DNA of 16,717 nucleotides from Paenibacillaceae bacterium UBA6304 (lineage in GTDB: Bacteria > Bacillota > Bacilli > Paenibacillales > Paenibacillaceae). The DNA is taken from assembly GCA_002439285.1 (NCBI GenBank), contig DJTQ01000414.1:1-16717 (forward strand), given 5' to 3'. A program made the position numbers and the translations under genes. Within the stretch, counting starts at the first letter, position 1. Each line of letters begins with the position of its first letter. The notes below the pieces were generated by a model, which did not search any database, was not told where the DNA came from, and saw nothing but the letters and a program-made list of their open reading frames with translations. Of the stretch, positions 1 through 6,976 are shown piece after piece.

Positions 1-674
1 ATATTGTCCATCAGCTTCATTTCATCCTTATCGATGACCCCGCTCTTAGCGCTCTGATTCATCAGAATACGGATTTCCTCTTCGGAGTGGGCTGCCTCTC
101 CTTCACCTGCCGGTTCGATACCGATCATCCGCAGCAAACCGTTTGCCGCCGAGTTTAACAACCAGATTACCGGAAGAAACACTTTATAAAAGTACAGCAA
201 TGGAGCGGAGAGCCAAAGAGAAGTTCCTTCCGATTTCCGGATGGCAAGCGACTTCGGAGCGAGCTCACCGATGACAATATGTAGGAACGTAATAATCGCA
301 AACCCGATCGCTACCGATACGGTAGAAATCAGCGTTGGATCGCTGACGCCCATTCTGTACATTAAGGGCTCAATCAACAGTTCGGAAACGGCCGGTTCCC
401 CAACCCAACCCAAACCAAGCGAAGCCAGCGTAATGCCGAGCTGAGTAGCCGACAAATAGGCATCCAGTTTCTTATTGACCCGAAGGGCGTACACGGCGCG
501 CTTATTTCCTTCGCTCACGAGCTGAGTCAACCGGGATTGCCGCACTTTTACGAGCGAAAACTCCGCGGCGACAAAGAACCCGTTCAAAAAAACCAGAACG
601 AACACGATGAATAAATTTAAAAACAATTTGCCGAATTCAATTTCGGCATGAACATTGGTTATGGCATAATGCAT
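1..674 (-). CDS. CNNM/CorC (HlyC) family membrane protein, C-terminal part outside window
   Basis: The first 224 codons of a gene that runs off the left edge with no stop. The start is the ATG at 672-674, preceded by AAAGAGGG with an 8-nt spacer. The chain opens with a hydrophobic segment (about residues 12-30, FLNLFIVFVLVFLNGFFVAAE) followed by VKVRQSRLTQLV. It continues through LDAYLSATQLGITLASLGLGW and a second hydrophobic stretch ending HIVIGELAPKSLAIRKSE. This is the signature of the DUF21/CNNM transmembrane domain, and the tail GVIDKDEMKLMDNI leads into where the CBS pair normally begins. Family members are inner-membrane proteins linked to divalent cation (Mg2+, Co2+) efflux or homeostasis; the old name hemolysin is misleading. 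Only 16 bases separate it from the yfkAB stop, so the two are probably cotranscribed. The exact substrate cannot be read from sequence. Confidence 0.9.
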   Translation of the reverse strand, partial: MHYAITNVHAEIEFGKLFLNLFIVFVLVFLNGFFVAAEFSLVKVRQSRLTQLVSEGNKRAVYALRVNKKLDAYLSATQLGITLASLGLGWVGEPAVSELLIEPLMYRMGVSDPTLISTVSVAIGFAIITFLHIVIGELAPKSLAIRKSEGTSLWLSAPLLYFYKVFLPVIWLLNSAANGLLRMIGIEPAGEGEAAHSEEEIRILMNQSAKSGVIDKDEMKLMDN

Positions 675-690
675 GCAAAGTGCCCTCTTT

Positions 691-1830
691 CTATAATGTG
701 ATCGCTTTACGGGATTTGAAATCAATGTCTTTGTAGTACATATCGGCAACAAGCAAATTCGGCCCGCAGCAACCTGCAGCATCGCAGTGGCAGTTTACTT
801 TTTGATTCAGAGGATGGTTGTTCAGCCATTCGGCAAAAATGTCATCCAGAGTCGTGTCCCGTACATTGCCGAAAGCCGGAATGGCCGCAAAGTCGGTTAC
901 ATAAACATCGCCGGTAAACATATTGACATTGACCCGGTTGCGGCCGTCAGGATCATTTCTGACCGTCACGTTTGGTTCATGACGCAGTCTGCGCAGCAGT
1001 TCCGCATCCTCCCCGTTGCCGTTGCAGGCGAAGAAAGGCAGCGTTCCGAACAGCATCCATAGATCCGGGTCCCTGACATCCAGAAGAGAATGAATAGCGG
1101 TTCGCATGTCCTCAAGTGGCAGAACCGGCAGGCCTTCGGCAAAATCAGCCGCATACATCGGGTGAACTTCATGACGCCGACAGCCCATTTCCCGAATTAA
1201 ACGGTGAATTTGAGGCAACTTGTCATGGGTCCGATAGTTGATCATCGACTCGGCCGAAATAAACATGCCCGCTTCGCTTAGCTTTCGTGTATTTTCAATC
1301 ATTTTGAAATACATTCTCTTGGCGACTTCCTCCTGAACAGGATGGCCGCTTCGGGCAAACCCGACCTCGTGAAAGTCCCGTGCGCTGGTATAATTGAATG
1401 AAATGTGCATGACATCCAAATAGGGAAGCAGCTTTTCATACCGTTCATAATCCAGCGTCAGATTGGAATTGATTTGCGAACGGACGCCCCTCTCCTTGGC
1501 ATATTGCAGCAAAGGAACAATGACCTCATCAACCGTTTGCTTGCGAAAGGTGGGCTCCCCGCCCGTGATGCTGATCGTACGCAAATTCTCTACCTGGTCC
1601 AGAGAATTCAACATGATGGACAGAGGAATCTGTTCCGGTTCCTTAAGCATGAGACTGTCGCCGACAGCGCAATGCTCACAGCGCATATTGCACAAATTAG
1701 TAACCGTCATTTCTACGCTGGTCAGTACATGTTGGCCAAATTCGCGCAGCGACAGGATCGGATCCCACGGGTCATAGCTCGGCGTGATTTCGACTGTCCT
1801 ATCCATTTTATAATTCTCTATCTTCATCAT
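691..1830 (-). CDS. yfkAB: radical SAM protein YfkAB (CxCxxxxC type)
   Basis: A 379-residue radical SAM enzyme. The [4Fe-4S]-binding CxxxCxxC motif is CNMRCEHC (Cys47, Cys51, Cys54), followed by SITGGEPTFR, the usual GGE motif that contacts S-adenosylmethionine. Near the C-terminus NCHCDAAGCCGPN contains Cys347, Cys349 and Cys354 in the CxCxxxxC pattern that defines the Bacillus YfkAB family, probably ligands of an auxiliary Fe-S cluster. The reaction and substrate of this family are unknown to me. The start is ATG at 1830 behind AAGGTGAG; an in-frame second ATG follows at once, and either may be used. The gene lies just downstream of the terminator of the HD-GYP gene and 16 bases upstream of the CNNM/CorC gene. 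Cluster demand gives a loose link to the suf operon in the same window, but they are 9 kb apart. I see no clear promoter. Confidence 0.92.
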   Translation of the reverse strand: MMKIENYKMDRTVEITPSYDPWDPILSLREFGQHVLTSVEMTVTNLCNMRCEHCAVGDSLMLKEPEQIPLSIMLNSLDQVENLRTISITGGEPTFRKQTVDEVIVPLLQYAKERGVRSQINSNLTLDYERYEKLLPYLDVMHISFNYTSARDFHEVGFARSGHPVQEEVAKRMYFKMIENTRKLSEAGMFISAESMINYRTHDKLPQIHRLIREMGCRRHEVHPMYAADFAEGLPVLPLEDMRTAIHSLLDVRDPDLWMLFGTLPFFACNGNGEDAELLRRLRHEPNVTVRNDPDGRNRVNVNMFTGDVYVTDFAAIPAFGNVRDTTLDDIFAEWLNNHPLNQKVNCHCDAAGCCGPNLLVADMYYKDIDFKSRKAITL

Positions 1831-1858
1831 TTACTCACCTTATTTCTTTTATTAACCT

Positions 1859-1889
1859 AAAAAAGAAGAAAATGCACCTTACCGGTGCA
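1859..1889 (-). terminator. Rho-independent terminator after the HD-GYP gene
   Basis: TGCACC and GGTGCA pair around a 5-nt loop (1873-1889). On the minus strand the stem is followed by TTTTCTTCTTTTTT. It lies 23 bases past the stop of the HD-GYP gene and just before the yfkAB ribosome binding site, so it separates those two transcripts or attenuates read-through. Confidence 0.75.
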
Positions 1890-1911
1890 GAATCCCCATT
1901 CAGGAAGCCCA

Positions 1912-3042
1912 TCAAGAGACCGGCTCCTCCGTTTTAAAATCCATTCCGTCCACTTGGGTAATGACAATGGATAATTGATTTCTCAGGTCCACATCATATG
2001 GAGACTTCACATCGGAGCCAAGCGGATCATGGAGAATTCGAATGACCGGGCGGTGTGGAATGTCCTTATGTATCTTGACCACTACACCCTTCTCCCCCGT
2101 ATTGAGCGTCACTGTCATTCCGAGCGGATAAATCGCCACATGATCCCGGAACAGCTCTAATTTGGATTTCTCATACCACTCCCCACACCCTGTGTAAAGA
2201 ACCTCGAGCGCTTGATGGGGCAGCATGGCCGGCCGGTATACCCGGTGGGTGGTCATAGCGTCATAAGCGTCCGTAATAGCGATCCACCGCGCGAATTCCG
2301 AAATTTCATCGCCCTTTAGCCCGCGGGGATATCCTGCGCCGTTGATCCGTTCATGATGCTGAAAAGCACAATGTGCCGATTTCAGCGGAATTCCCGGCTC
2401 GTCCTTGAGCATTAAATAACCGATTTGGGTATGCTGCTTGATTTGGTCGAATTCCTCTTCACTTAATTTGGAAGGCTTGTTTAACAGTTCAATCGGCAGC
2501 TTGGTCTTACCGATATCGTGAAGCATAGCTCCAAGTCCAAGCAGGGTCAGATCTTCTTTACTATATCCATGAATTTGTCCCAGTAATATGGTGTAGACAC
2601 ACACATTAAGCGAGTGCCTGTACAAATACTGATCCATACTATTGATATTCATCATCATAATCATGGCATCTTCCCTTGAACTAAGGTCATCCATGATAGA
2701 TTCCACTAAACTGGTGAACGTCTTGCCTAAATAAGGATACACGATTCCTTTTACGGTAGGGCCCGTCATTTTGCGGAAGCTGGTCCGGATCTCTTGCAGT
2801 GCACGGCGGCGGGTCTCGTCCTCGATCATGTCATGAATCACGACATCCTCCGTCCGCGAATCGGCCACATAGACGAAATCCAGCCCATGCAAGCGCAGCC
2901 GGCGTATAACCGCATCGGTCAGCTCCGCATTTTCGGATAACAATATAATTCCTTCCTCGTTATAAATCTTCTTTCCAAGCTTCATTCCAGGCTGCAAAGA
3001 ACTGATTGGTATCAGGCGCAAAAAACCACTTCCGTCTCTCAT
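1912..3042 (-). CDS. HD-GYP domain protein, probable c-di-GMP phosphodiesterase (intact active site)
   Basis: 376 residues. The N-terminal part (about 8-60, LIPISSLQPGMKLGKKIYNE...) is the short beta-rich DUF3391-like region common before HD-GYP domains. The HD-GYP domain spans about 140-300 with all hallmark residues: His143, HDIGK (His175, Asp176), His204, the His229-His230 pair, and NGAGYPRG (Gly237-Tyr238-Pro239), then Asp258 in TDAYDAMT. Such proteins hydrolyse cyclic di-GMP to pGpG or GMP with a di- or tri-iron/manganese centre. No membrane segment or REC domain is visible, so it is probably cytosolic. It sits 59 bases after yunD; a TATAAT lies in that gap, so it may have its own promoter as well as read-through. 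No strong Shine-Dalgarno precedes the ATG at 3042, so the start is the least certain part. A second, degenerate HD-GYP gene lies at 5760-6806. Confidence 0.92.
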   Translation of the reverse strand: MRDGSGFLRLIPISSLQPGMKLGKKIYNEEGIILLSENAELTDAVIRRLRLHGLDFVYVADSRTEDVVIHDMIEDETRRRALQEIRTSFRKMTGPTVKGIVYPYLGKTFTSLVESIMDDLSSREDAMIMMMNINSMDQYLYRHSLNVCVYTILLGQIHGYSKEDLTLLGLGAMLHDIGKTKLPIELLNKPSKLSEEEFDQIKQHTQIGYLMLKDEPGIPLKSAHCAFQHHERINGAGYPRGLKGDEISEFARWIAITDAYDAMTTHRVYRPAMLPHQALEVLYTGCGEWYEKSKLELFRDHVAIYPLGMTVTLNTGEKGVVVKIHKDIPHRPVIRILHDPLGSDVKSPYDVDLRNQLSIVITQVDGMDFKTEEPVS

Positions 3043-3083
3043 TGTTTGCTGTAAACATAGGATGTATTTAATGATCTTTTATC

Positions 3084-3112
3084 ATTATAGAATATAATGG
3101 ATTATTCGGGAA
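3084..3112 (-). promoter_or_regulatory. possible promoter of the HD-GYP gene
   Basis: A perfect TATAAT (3084-3089, minus strand) lies 41 bases before the ATG of the HD-GYP gene. The -35 position holds only a TTCCCG-like match, overlapping the end of the yunD coding region. An AT-rich 6-bp hairpin (AATGAT/ATCATT, 3070-3086) overlaps the -10 element and early transcript. Weak -35, so moderate to low confidence. Confidence 0.4.
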
Positions 3113-4556
3113 AGTATCTTGCATTTTCTTTCCATCTAGGGAGAAAGCTGTCTTCCACCGCACCCGGCGTTTGAAGCTCCATCTTCAGCAGGTCCCGCAA
3201 AAAGTCGGGGAGCATATATTGCCTGTTCGTCCCGTTCTTTATCATTTCGTAGCCGATGCCGAAAGTAAACATATCCAATGTCCCTACGTCATACTCCTGA
3301 TGAGGTGAAATCGGTACCCCCTGAACGCTGGCCTGCGTAATTTTATGGAATGGCTCTCCGCACGGATCGTATAAAATTTCCATACCATCGACACAGATCC
3401 CACCGAGCACTTTGCCTCGAAAGCCGAAACCGTAAATCGTTTTCTCCGCCACATCGCTTAGAAGCGACTGTTCCAAACTGTAAAGAATGTCCGCTCCCTT
3501 TAGCTTCATCCGGCAAGGATTGATCGGTGACGGGCAGCGTTCATGTAGCATACCCTCGCTGATTTCTCCCTTGGGAAGGTCCATTAGCAATTGCCCGCTG
3601 TTGATGATCGACAATTCGCTCCCGGTATATCTTTTGACGGCTTGAGCAAGTAAATTTCCAAACGGGGATTCAGACACATAGTCGATTGGCAGCTCGCGTT
3701 CCGTGACAGCAACGGTACGGTCCATTCGCCGCTTTGCTCCATCTTGATGAATAGCTATGGCTTTCAGCACACTTTCGCTCTCTTCGCCCTTCTCCACGGC
3801 AACACAGCGTCCTTCCACCATAATCGGCTTTCCGCCATCCGTGTTTTTGCGAAATGCGATTTGACCCAAGTAACGCCCGAATTTCCCCGCAGCCGTCACC
3901 GCTGTCGTTCCGATCATGAGCGGCTCCTCCAGCAGATGATGAGTGTGACCCCCGATAATCAGATCAATGCCGGGGATAGTCTCTGCAAGCTCTTCGTCCA
4001 GTTTCAATCCCAAATGGGACATGACGATAAGCAGATCGACCTGGCTGCGCAATCGCTGCACCGAGTCTGCGAGGGTCGCCCTTGGGTCCAGTGCTTCGAG
4101 TCCCAATAGTTCATAGAATTCAGGGTATGATGCCGTAGCCCCGACCAGGCCGATCGTCATCCCGCCCCGCCGGACAATCAAATGCTCTTTCATCCATTTC
4201 GGAGGTTGTCCAGAAGTAATCTCTTTGATATTTCCGCATATAACGGGGCAGGCCAATCCGGCATAGGCCTGTTCCAGCAATTCCGGCGTAAAGGTCAGCC
4301 CTTCATTATTTCCTATCGTAATCGCATCATAGCCGGTAAGGTTAAGCACATCCACGTTGGCTTGTCCCATCGTTCCTTCCGTTTCGGGAGCCGCCCTGTC
4401 CATGTGATCTCCGATATCGAGCAGTAATACGGATGTTCCTGGTCTGGCGCGAAGCTCATCGACCATTGCGGCTATACGTCCCATGGTGTCAAAGTGGCTG
4501 TGCAAATCATTGGTGAATACGATCATTAGCGTTTCTTGGTCCGTCTCCGGCTGCAT
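3102..4556 (-). CDS. yunD: YunD-type metallophosphatase / 5'-nucleotidase family protein
   Basis: 484 residues. The N-terminal calcineurin-like metallophosphatase domain (about 10-240) shows the metal-binding motifs in order: NDLHSHF (Asp17, His19), DIGDHMD (Asp47 to Asp53), IGNNEG (Asn83-Asn84), MSHLG and GGHTHH. The C-terminal 5'-nucleotidase domain follows (about 280-470), with NLLAQAVKRYTGSELSIINSG and the GFGFRG loop. There is no signal peptide, unlike classic exported UshA-type nucleotidases, so it acts in the cytosol; this matches Bacillus YunD. The physiological substrate is uncertain: nucleotides or other phosphoesters. The start is ATG at 4556 behind AAGGAGGA with a 6-nt spacer. In Bacillus subtilis yunD also lies in the same chromosomal region as suf, so its presence here may reflect an old neighbourhood. 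It is followed by an HD-GYP gene on the same strand. Confidence 0.9.
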   Translation of the reverse strand: MQPETDQETLMIVFTNDLHSHFDTMGRIAAMVDELRARPGTSVLLLDIGDHMDRAAPETEGTMGQANVDVLNLTGYDAITIGNNEGLTFTPELLEQAYAGLACPVICGNIKEITSGQPPKWMKEHLIVRRGGMTIGLVGATASYPEFYELLGLEALDPRATLADSVQRLRSQVDLLIVMSHLGLKLDEELAETIPGIDLIIGGHTHHLLEEPLMIGTTAVTAAGKFGRYLGQIAFRKNTDGGKPIMVEGRCVAVEKGEESESVLKAIAIHQDGAKRRMDRTVAVTERELPIDYVSESPFGNLLAQAVKRYTGSELSIINSGQLLMDLPKGEISEGMLHERCPSPINPCRMKLKGADILYSLEQSLLSDVAEKTIYGFGFRGKVLGGICVDGMEILYDPCGEPFHKITQASVQGVPISPHQEYDVGTLDMFTFGIGYEMIKNGTNRQYMLPDFLRDLLKMELQTPGAVEDSFLPRWKENARYFPE

Positions 4557-4609
4557 GGTCCATCCTCCTTGTAGTCATAAAATCGCATCCTGCTGTACTT
4601 TATCCGTAC

Positions 4610-4615
4610 ATTATA
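4610..4615 (-). promoter_or_regulatory. possible -10 element of yunD
   Basis: A perfect TATAAT on the minus strand 54 bases before the yunD ATG. The -35 position reads TGCCCT, which is poor, so the assignment rests mainly on the -10 and its distance to the gene. Confidence 0.35.
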
Positions 4616-4722
4616 AGATGAACTTAAGAATTAGGGCAGGCAGGGGAGTAAAATGATTCCGAAAAAGTTGAAATCTTTCTGAAAGAAAGCTGCATCGGAA
4701 GAAGCATAAGCTTCGATCGCCT

Positions 4723-4778
4723 TTGGTTCCAGATTTCTGCCGAGTCTGATTCTATAAGATCATGAAATATGGAACCAA
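4723..4778. repeat. 15-bp imperfect inverted repeat (long hairpin)
   Basis: The left arm at 4723-4737 begins TTGGTTCCA and the right arm at 4764-4778 ends TGGAACCAA. The arms are complementary at 14 of 15 positions with a 26-nt loop. There is no T-run on either side, so it is not an obvious terminator. It lies about 150 bases before moaD-moaE and about 170 bases before yunD, and could be an RNA element, a protein site or a small palindromic insertion. Confidence 0.7.
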
Positions 4779-4834
4779 CAGTGATTGTAGGAACATTTTA
4801 CGTACTTGCCCCACATCAGTTCAATAGTTCATCT

Positions 4835-4860
4835 TATATAATTATAAAGAATATTATATA
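4835..4860. repeat. AT-only inverted repeat in the presumed moaD-moaE promoter region
   Basis: TATATAAT (4835-4842) and ATTATATA (4853-4860) are perfect inverted repeats around a 10-nt loop. They overlap several candidate -10 elements for moaD-moaE, for example TATAAA at 4843-4848 with TTCAAT 17 bases upstream. It might be an operator, but base composition is so AT-rich here that chance is possible. Confidence 0.4.
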
Positions 4861-4931
4861 CCCTAAATTTATATGTTGTCTTCTTATATGATATATTAAA
4901 ATGGTTTAATACCATTCCGAGGTGAAGAAAT

Positions 4932-5666
4932 ATGATGATAACCATTTCGCTTTTTGCAGGCCTTGCCGACCGGATCGGAACGTCAAGCCTTGAATTTAAT
5001 GTTGAGAAAACAGAACTGAACGCAGATCTCTTGAAACACCTTCTCTCCGAGGCTTATCCTGACGCAGCTTCGCTGATCGCCGTTTCCTTCGTGGCGGTCA
5101 ATCAGGAGTACGCCCCAGGCACCTGTTCTATTTCCGAGAAAGATGAAGTAGCACTTATTCCCCCTGTATCAGGCGGAGAACCCGTTTCAGGGTCTCAGCG
5201 CCATCAAAGCCAGGATGGATTATATGCAATTACGGACGAGGAGCTCTCGGTTGATGCGGTAACCGCAAAAGTCATTACTGCAAATCACGGGGCAGCCCTT
5301 ACTTTTACCGGTACCACGCGCGAAATGACCGGAGATCGCCGGACGGTGCATCTTGAATACGAAGCCTATGTGCCTATGGCTTTGTCCAAACTTCAGCAAA
5401 TCGGCAGCGAAATCGCTGACAAGTGGCCCGGGACCCGCTGTGCGATCACTCACCGGATCGGGCTTGTCGGAATCGCGGAGGCCAGCGTAATCATCGCCGT
5501 ATCATCCCCCCATCGGGCCGGATGCTATGAAGCAAGCCGTTATGCGATTGAACGGCTGAAACAGATTGTGCCCATCTGGAAAAAGGAATCATGGGAAGAC
5601 GGAACGGAATGGAAAGGTCACGGGCTAGGACCTTGGGACCCTTCGGCGCCGGGTGAGCTATCCTAG
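4932..5666 (+). CDS. MoaD-MoaE fusion: molybdopterin synthase, both subunits in one chain
   Basis: 244 residues. Residues 1-82 are a MoaD-like ubiquitin-fold domain, opening ITISLFAGLADRIG and ending VALIPPVSGG, with the thiocarboxylate-type Gly-Gly at 81-82. After a short linker, residues about 96-238 are MoaE: FTGTTREM (Arg130), SSPHR (His194, Arg195), RYAIERLKQIVPIWKKE with Lys210 and Lys217, spaced as the two catalytic lysines of E. coli MoaE. The enzyme converts cyclic pyranopterin monophosphate to molybdopterin, with MoaD's C-terminal thiocarboxylate as sulfur donor. In this fusion the Gly-Gly is internal, so the chain must be cut after Gly82 or work in another way; mycobacterial MoaX is a known fusion that is cleaved there. 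The start is ATG at 4932 behind GAGGTGAA. No other molybdenum cofactor gene is in the window. Confidence 0.92.
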   Translation: MMITISLFAGLADRIGTSSLEFNVEKTELNADLLKHLLSEAYPDAASLIAVSFVAVNQEYAPGTCSISEKDEVALIPPVSGGEPVSGSQRHQSQDGLYAITDEELSVDAVTAKVITANHGAALTFTGTTREMTGDRRTVHLEYEAYVPMALSKLQQIGSEIADKWPGTRCAITHRIGLVGIAEASVIIAVSSPHRAGCYEASRYAIERLKQIVPIWKKESWEDGTEWKGHGLGPWDPSAPGELS

Positions 5667-5695
5667 CCTATCGATTTGCAAGTCCTGAAATAGCA

Positions 5696-5724
5696 TTGTC
5701 AATCCATTTATTCCCTGTTATGAT
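5696..5724 (+). promoter_or_regulatory. sigma-A type promoter of the second HD-GYP gene
   Basis: TTGTCA (5696-5701), a 17-nt spacer and TATGAT (5719-5724), each one base from consensus, with an upstream TG giving an extended -10. It ends 35 bases before the TTG start, so the HD-GYP gene has its own promoter despite following moaD-moaE closely. Confidence 0.7.
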
Positions 5725-5759
5725 GAAAGAAAACTCAGAATAACGAGGTGTCATCTTCA

Positions 5760-6806
5760 TTGAAAGTACACATTATGGATCTAAGTCCCGGCGACCGTCT
5801 TGAATCCGATATTTTCAATCACTTTGGAGTACTGGTTCTTCAAAAGGAAAAAGAATTGACAAGCGATGCAATCGTAAAACTCATGCAGCATGGCATTGAT
5901 TACGTAGATGTCATTCCCTATACACCTCAAGTTCAAATCCCTGTAGCTCAACCCATTTCGGAGCATGTACAAAAGGTCAAGCCATACTTCGATCATGCGG
6001 TTGACGGATTTGAATCGATTTTTCTGGAAGCGCTAACTACGGGCACTTTCGACGACGCTCAAGTTGATGAGTTGCTCCAGCCCATGGTCAGTCAATTAGG
6101 GTTCCAAAAAGACGTGGTATCTCTGCTCTTACTGCTGAACGACAGTGACAATTATACATATAATCATTCCATGCAGGTTGGAATGCTCTCTTATTATATC
6201 GCCTCCTGGCTTGGTTATCCTGAAGAGGAAGCCTACGCGGCGGGCAAAGCCGGTTATTTAATCGACATTGGTAAAAGTAAGGTTCGTCAAGAAATTCTAC
6301 ATAAACCCGGCAAGCTGACGTCTGAAGAATTTGATGAAATCAAGCGCCATACGACTTACGGGCATGAGATTATTCTGAAATCTACCGGCGACGAACTGTC
6401 GGCACTCGTGGCCCTTCAGCATCACGAGCGGGATGATGGAAGCGGCTATCCCCAAGGGCTTACTGAACAGGAAATCCACCCATTCGCCAAAATTGCGGCC
6501 GTTGCCGACGTGTACAGCGCCATGACTTCAAATCGGGTGTATCAGTCAAAACAAGAGCTGCTGTCTGTTTTGAGGGAACTGAACAGTCTCAGCTTCGGAA
6601 AGCTTAGCCCTGAACCTACTCAAGTACTCATCAATCATTTGCTTCCTAACTTTATCGGCAAGAGGGTCCTCCTCAGTTCGGGGGAAGTCGGATCCATCGT
6701 AATGACAAATCAGTCCGATTTCTTCCGACCGCTCGTCCAGACGGATTCCCGGTTTGTCGATCTCTCCAAGGAGCGGGACACCGCGATTGCGGAAGTTTAC
6801 TTGTGA
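5760..6806 (+). CDS. degenerate HD-GYP domain protein (HD histidine replaced)
   Basis: 348 residues from a TTG start at 5760, chosen because GAGGTG (5743-5748) sits 11 bases before it; the in-frame GTG at 5748 is part of that ribosome binding site. The N-terminal region (KVHIMDLSPGDRLESDIFN...) matches that of the other HD-GYP protein here. The HD-GYP domain (about 130-300) keeps the first His (HSMQVG), the histidine in KRHTTYGH, the paired His in LQHHER, GSGYPQG and ADVYSAMT. But the HD dyad reads LIDIGK instead of LHDIGK: codon ATC (Ile168) replaces His. That histidine ligates the catalytic metal, so c-di-GMP hydrolysis is probably lost or altered; the protein may be a c-di-GMP sensor or a scaffold. 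No membrane segment is seen. A strong promoter precedes it and a strong terminator follows. Confidence 0.9.
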   Translation: MKVHIMDLSPGDRLESDIFNHFGVLVLQKEKELTSDAIVKLMQHGIDYVDVIPYTPQVQIPVAQPISEHVQKVKPYFDHAVDGFESIFLEALTTGTFDDAQVDELLQPMVSQLGFQKDVVSLLLLLNDSDNYTYNHSMQVGMLSYYIASWLGYPEEEAYAAGKAGYLIDIGKSKVRQEILHKPGKLTSEEFDEIKRHTTYGHEIILKSTGDELSALVALQHHERDDGSGYPQGLTEQEIHPFAKIAAVADVYSAMTSNRVYQSKQELLSVLRELNSLSFGKLSPEPTQVLINHLLPNFIGKRVLLSSGEVGSIVMTNQSDFFRPLVQTDSRFVDLSKERDTAIAEVYL

Positions 6807-6859
6807 TTTGCTGCTGCAACCCGATACTTTACCAAAACAAGATATGAATATTAATTTGT

Positions 6860-6896
6860 CGGTGCTATGGAAATAATTCCTGCACCGTTTTTTCTT
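6860..6896 (+). terminator. Rho-independent terminator after the second HD-GYP gene
   Basis: CGGTGC (6860-6865) pairs with GCACCG (6882-6887), with an inner GGAA-ATAA-TTCC stem, followed at once by TTTTTTCTT. It is 54 bases past the HD-GYP stop and ends that transcript. Confidence 0.88.
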
Positions 6897-6976
6897 AATC
6901 TTTGCTAACTGGTTTAGATTCGGACCCGTTCTTCCGATAAAGAAAGAAGTGAGTGATCCTTAGAGAGGTGGCAAAG

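Larger units (their letters stand above)
4557..4931. other. 375-base intergenic region between divergent yunD and moaD-moaE
   Basis: No gene longer than a few codons is visible. From left to right it holds the yunD leader and -10, a possible 9-codon mini-ORF (4653-4682, plus strand), and small hairpins (CTTTC/GAAAG near 4675; GAAGC-ATAA-GCTTC at 4701-4714). These are followed by a 15-bp inverted repeat (4723-4778) and a very AT-rich stretch (about 4830-4910) with an AT-only inverted repeat where the moaD-moaE promoter probably lies. I could not match it to a Moco riboswitch or other known riboswitch by eye. Confidence 0.6.

Noticed and set aside
4557-4931. Moco (molybdenum cofactor) riboswitch upstream of moaD-moaE.
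   Set aside because: I could not find the conserved multi-stem core of the Moco motif; the only strong structure is a simple 15-bp hairpin far upstream.
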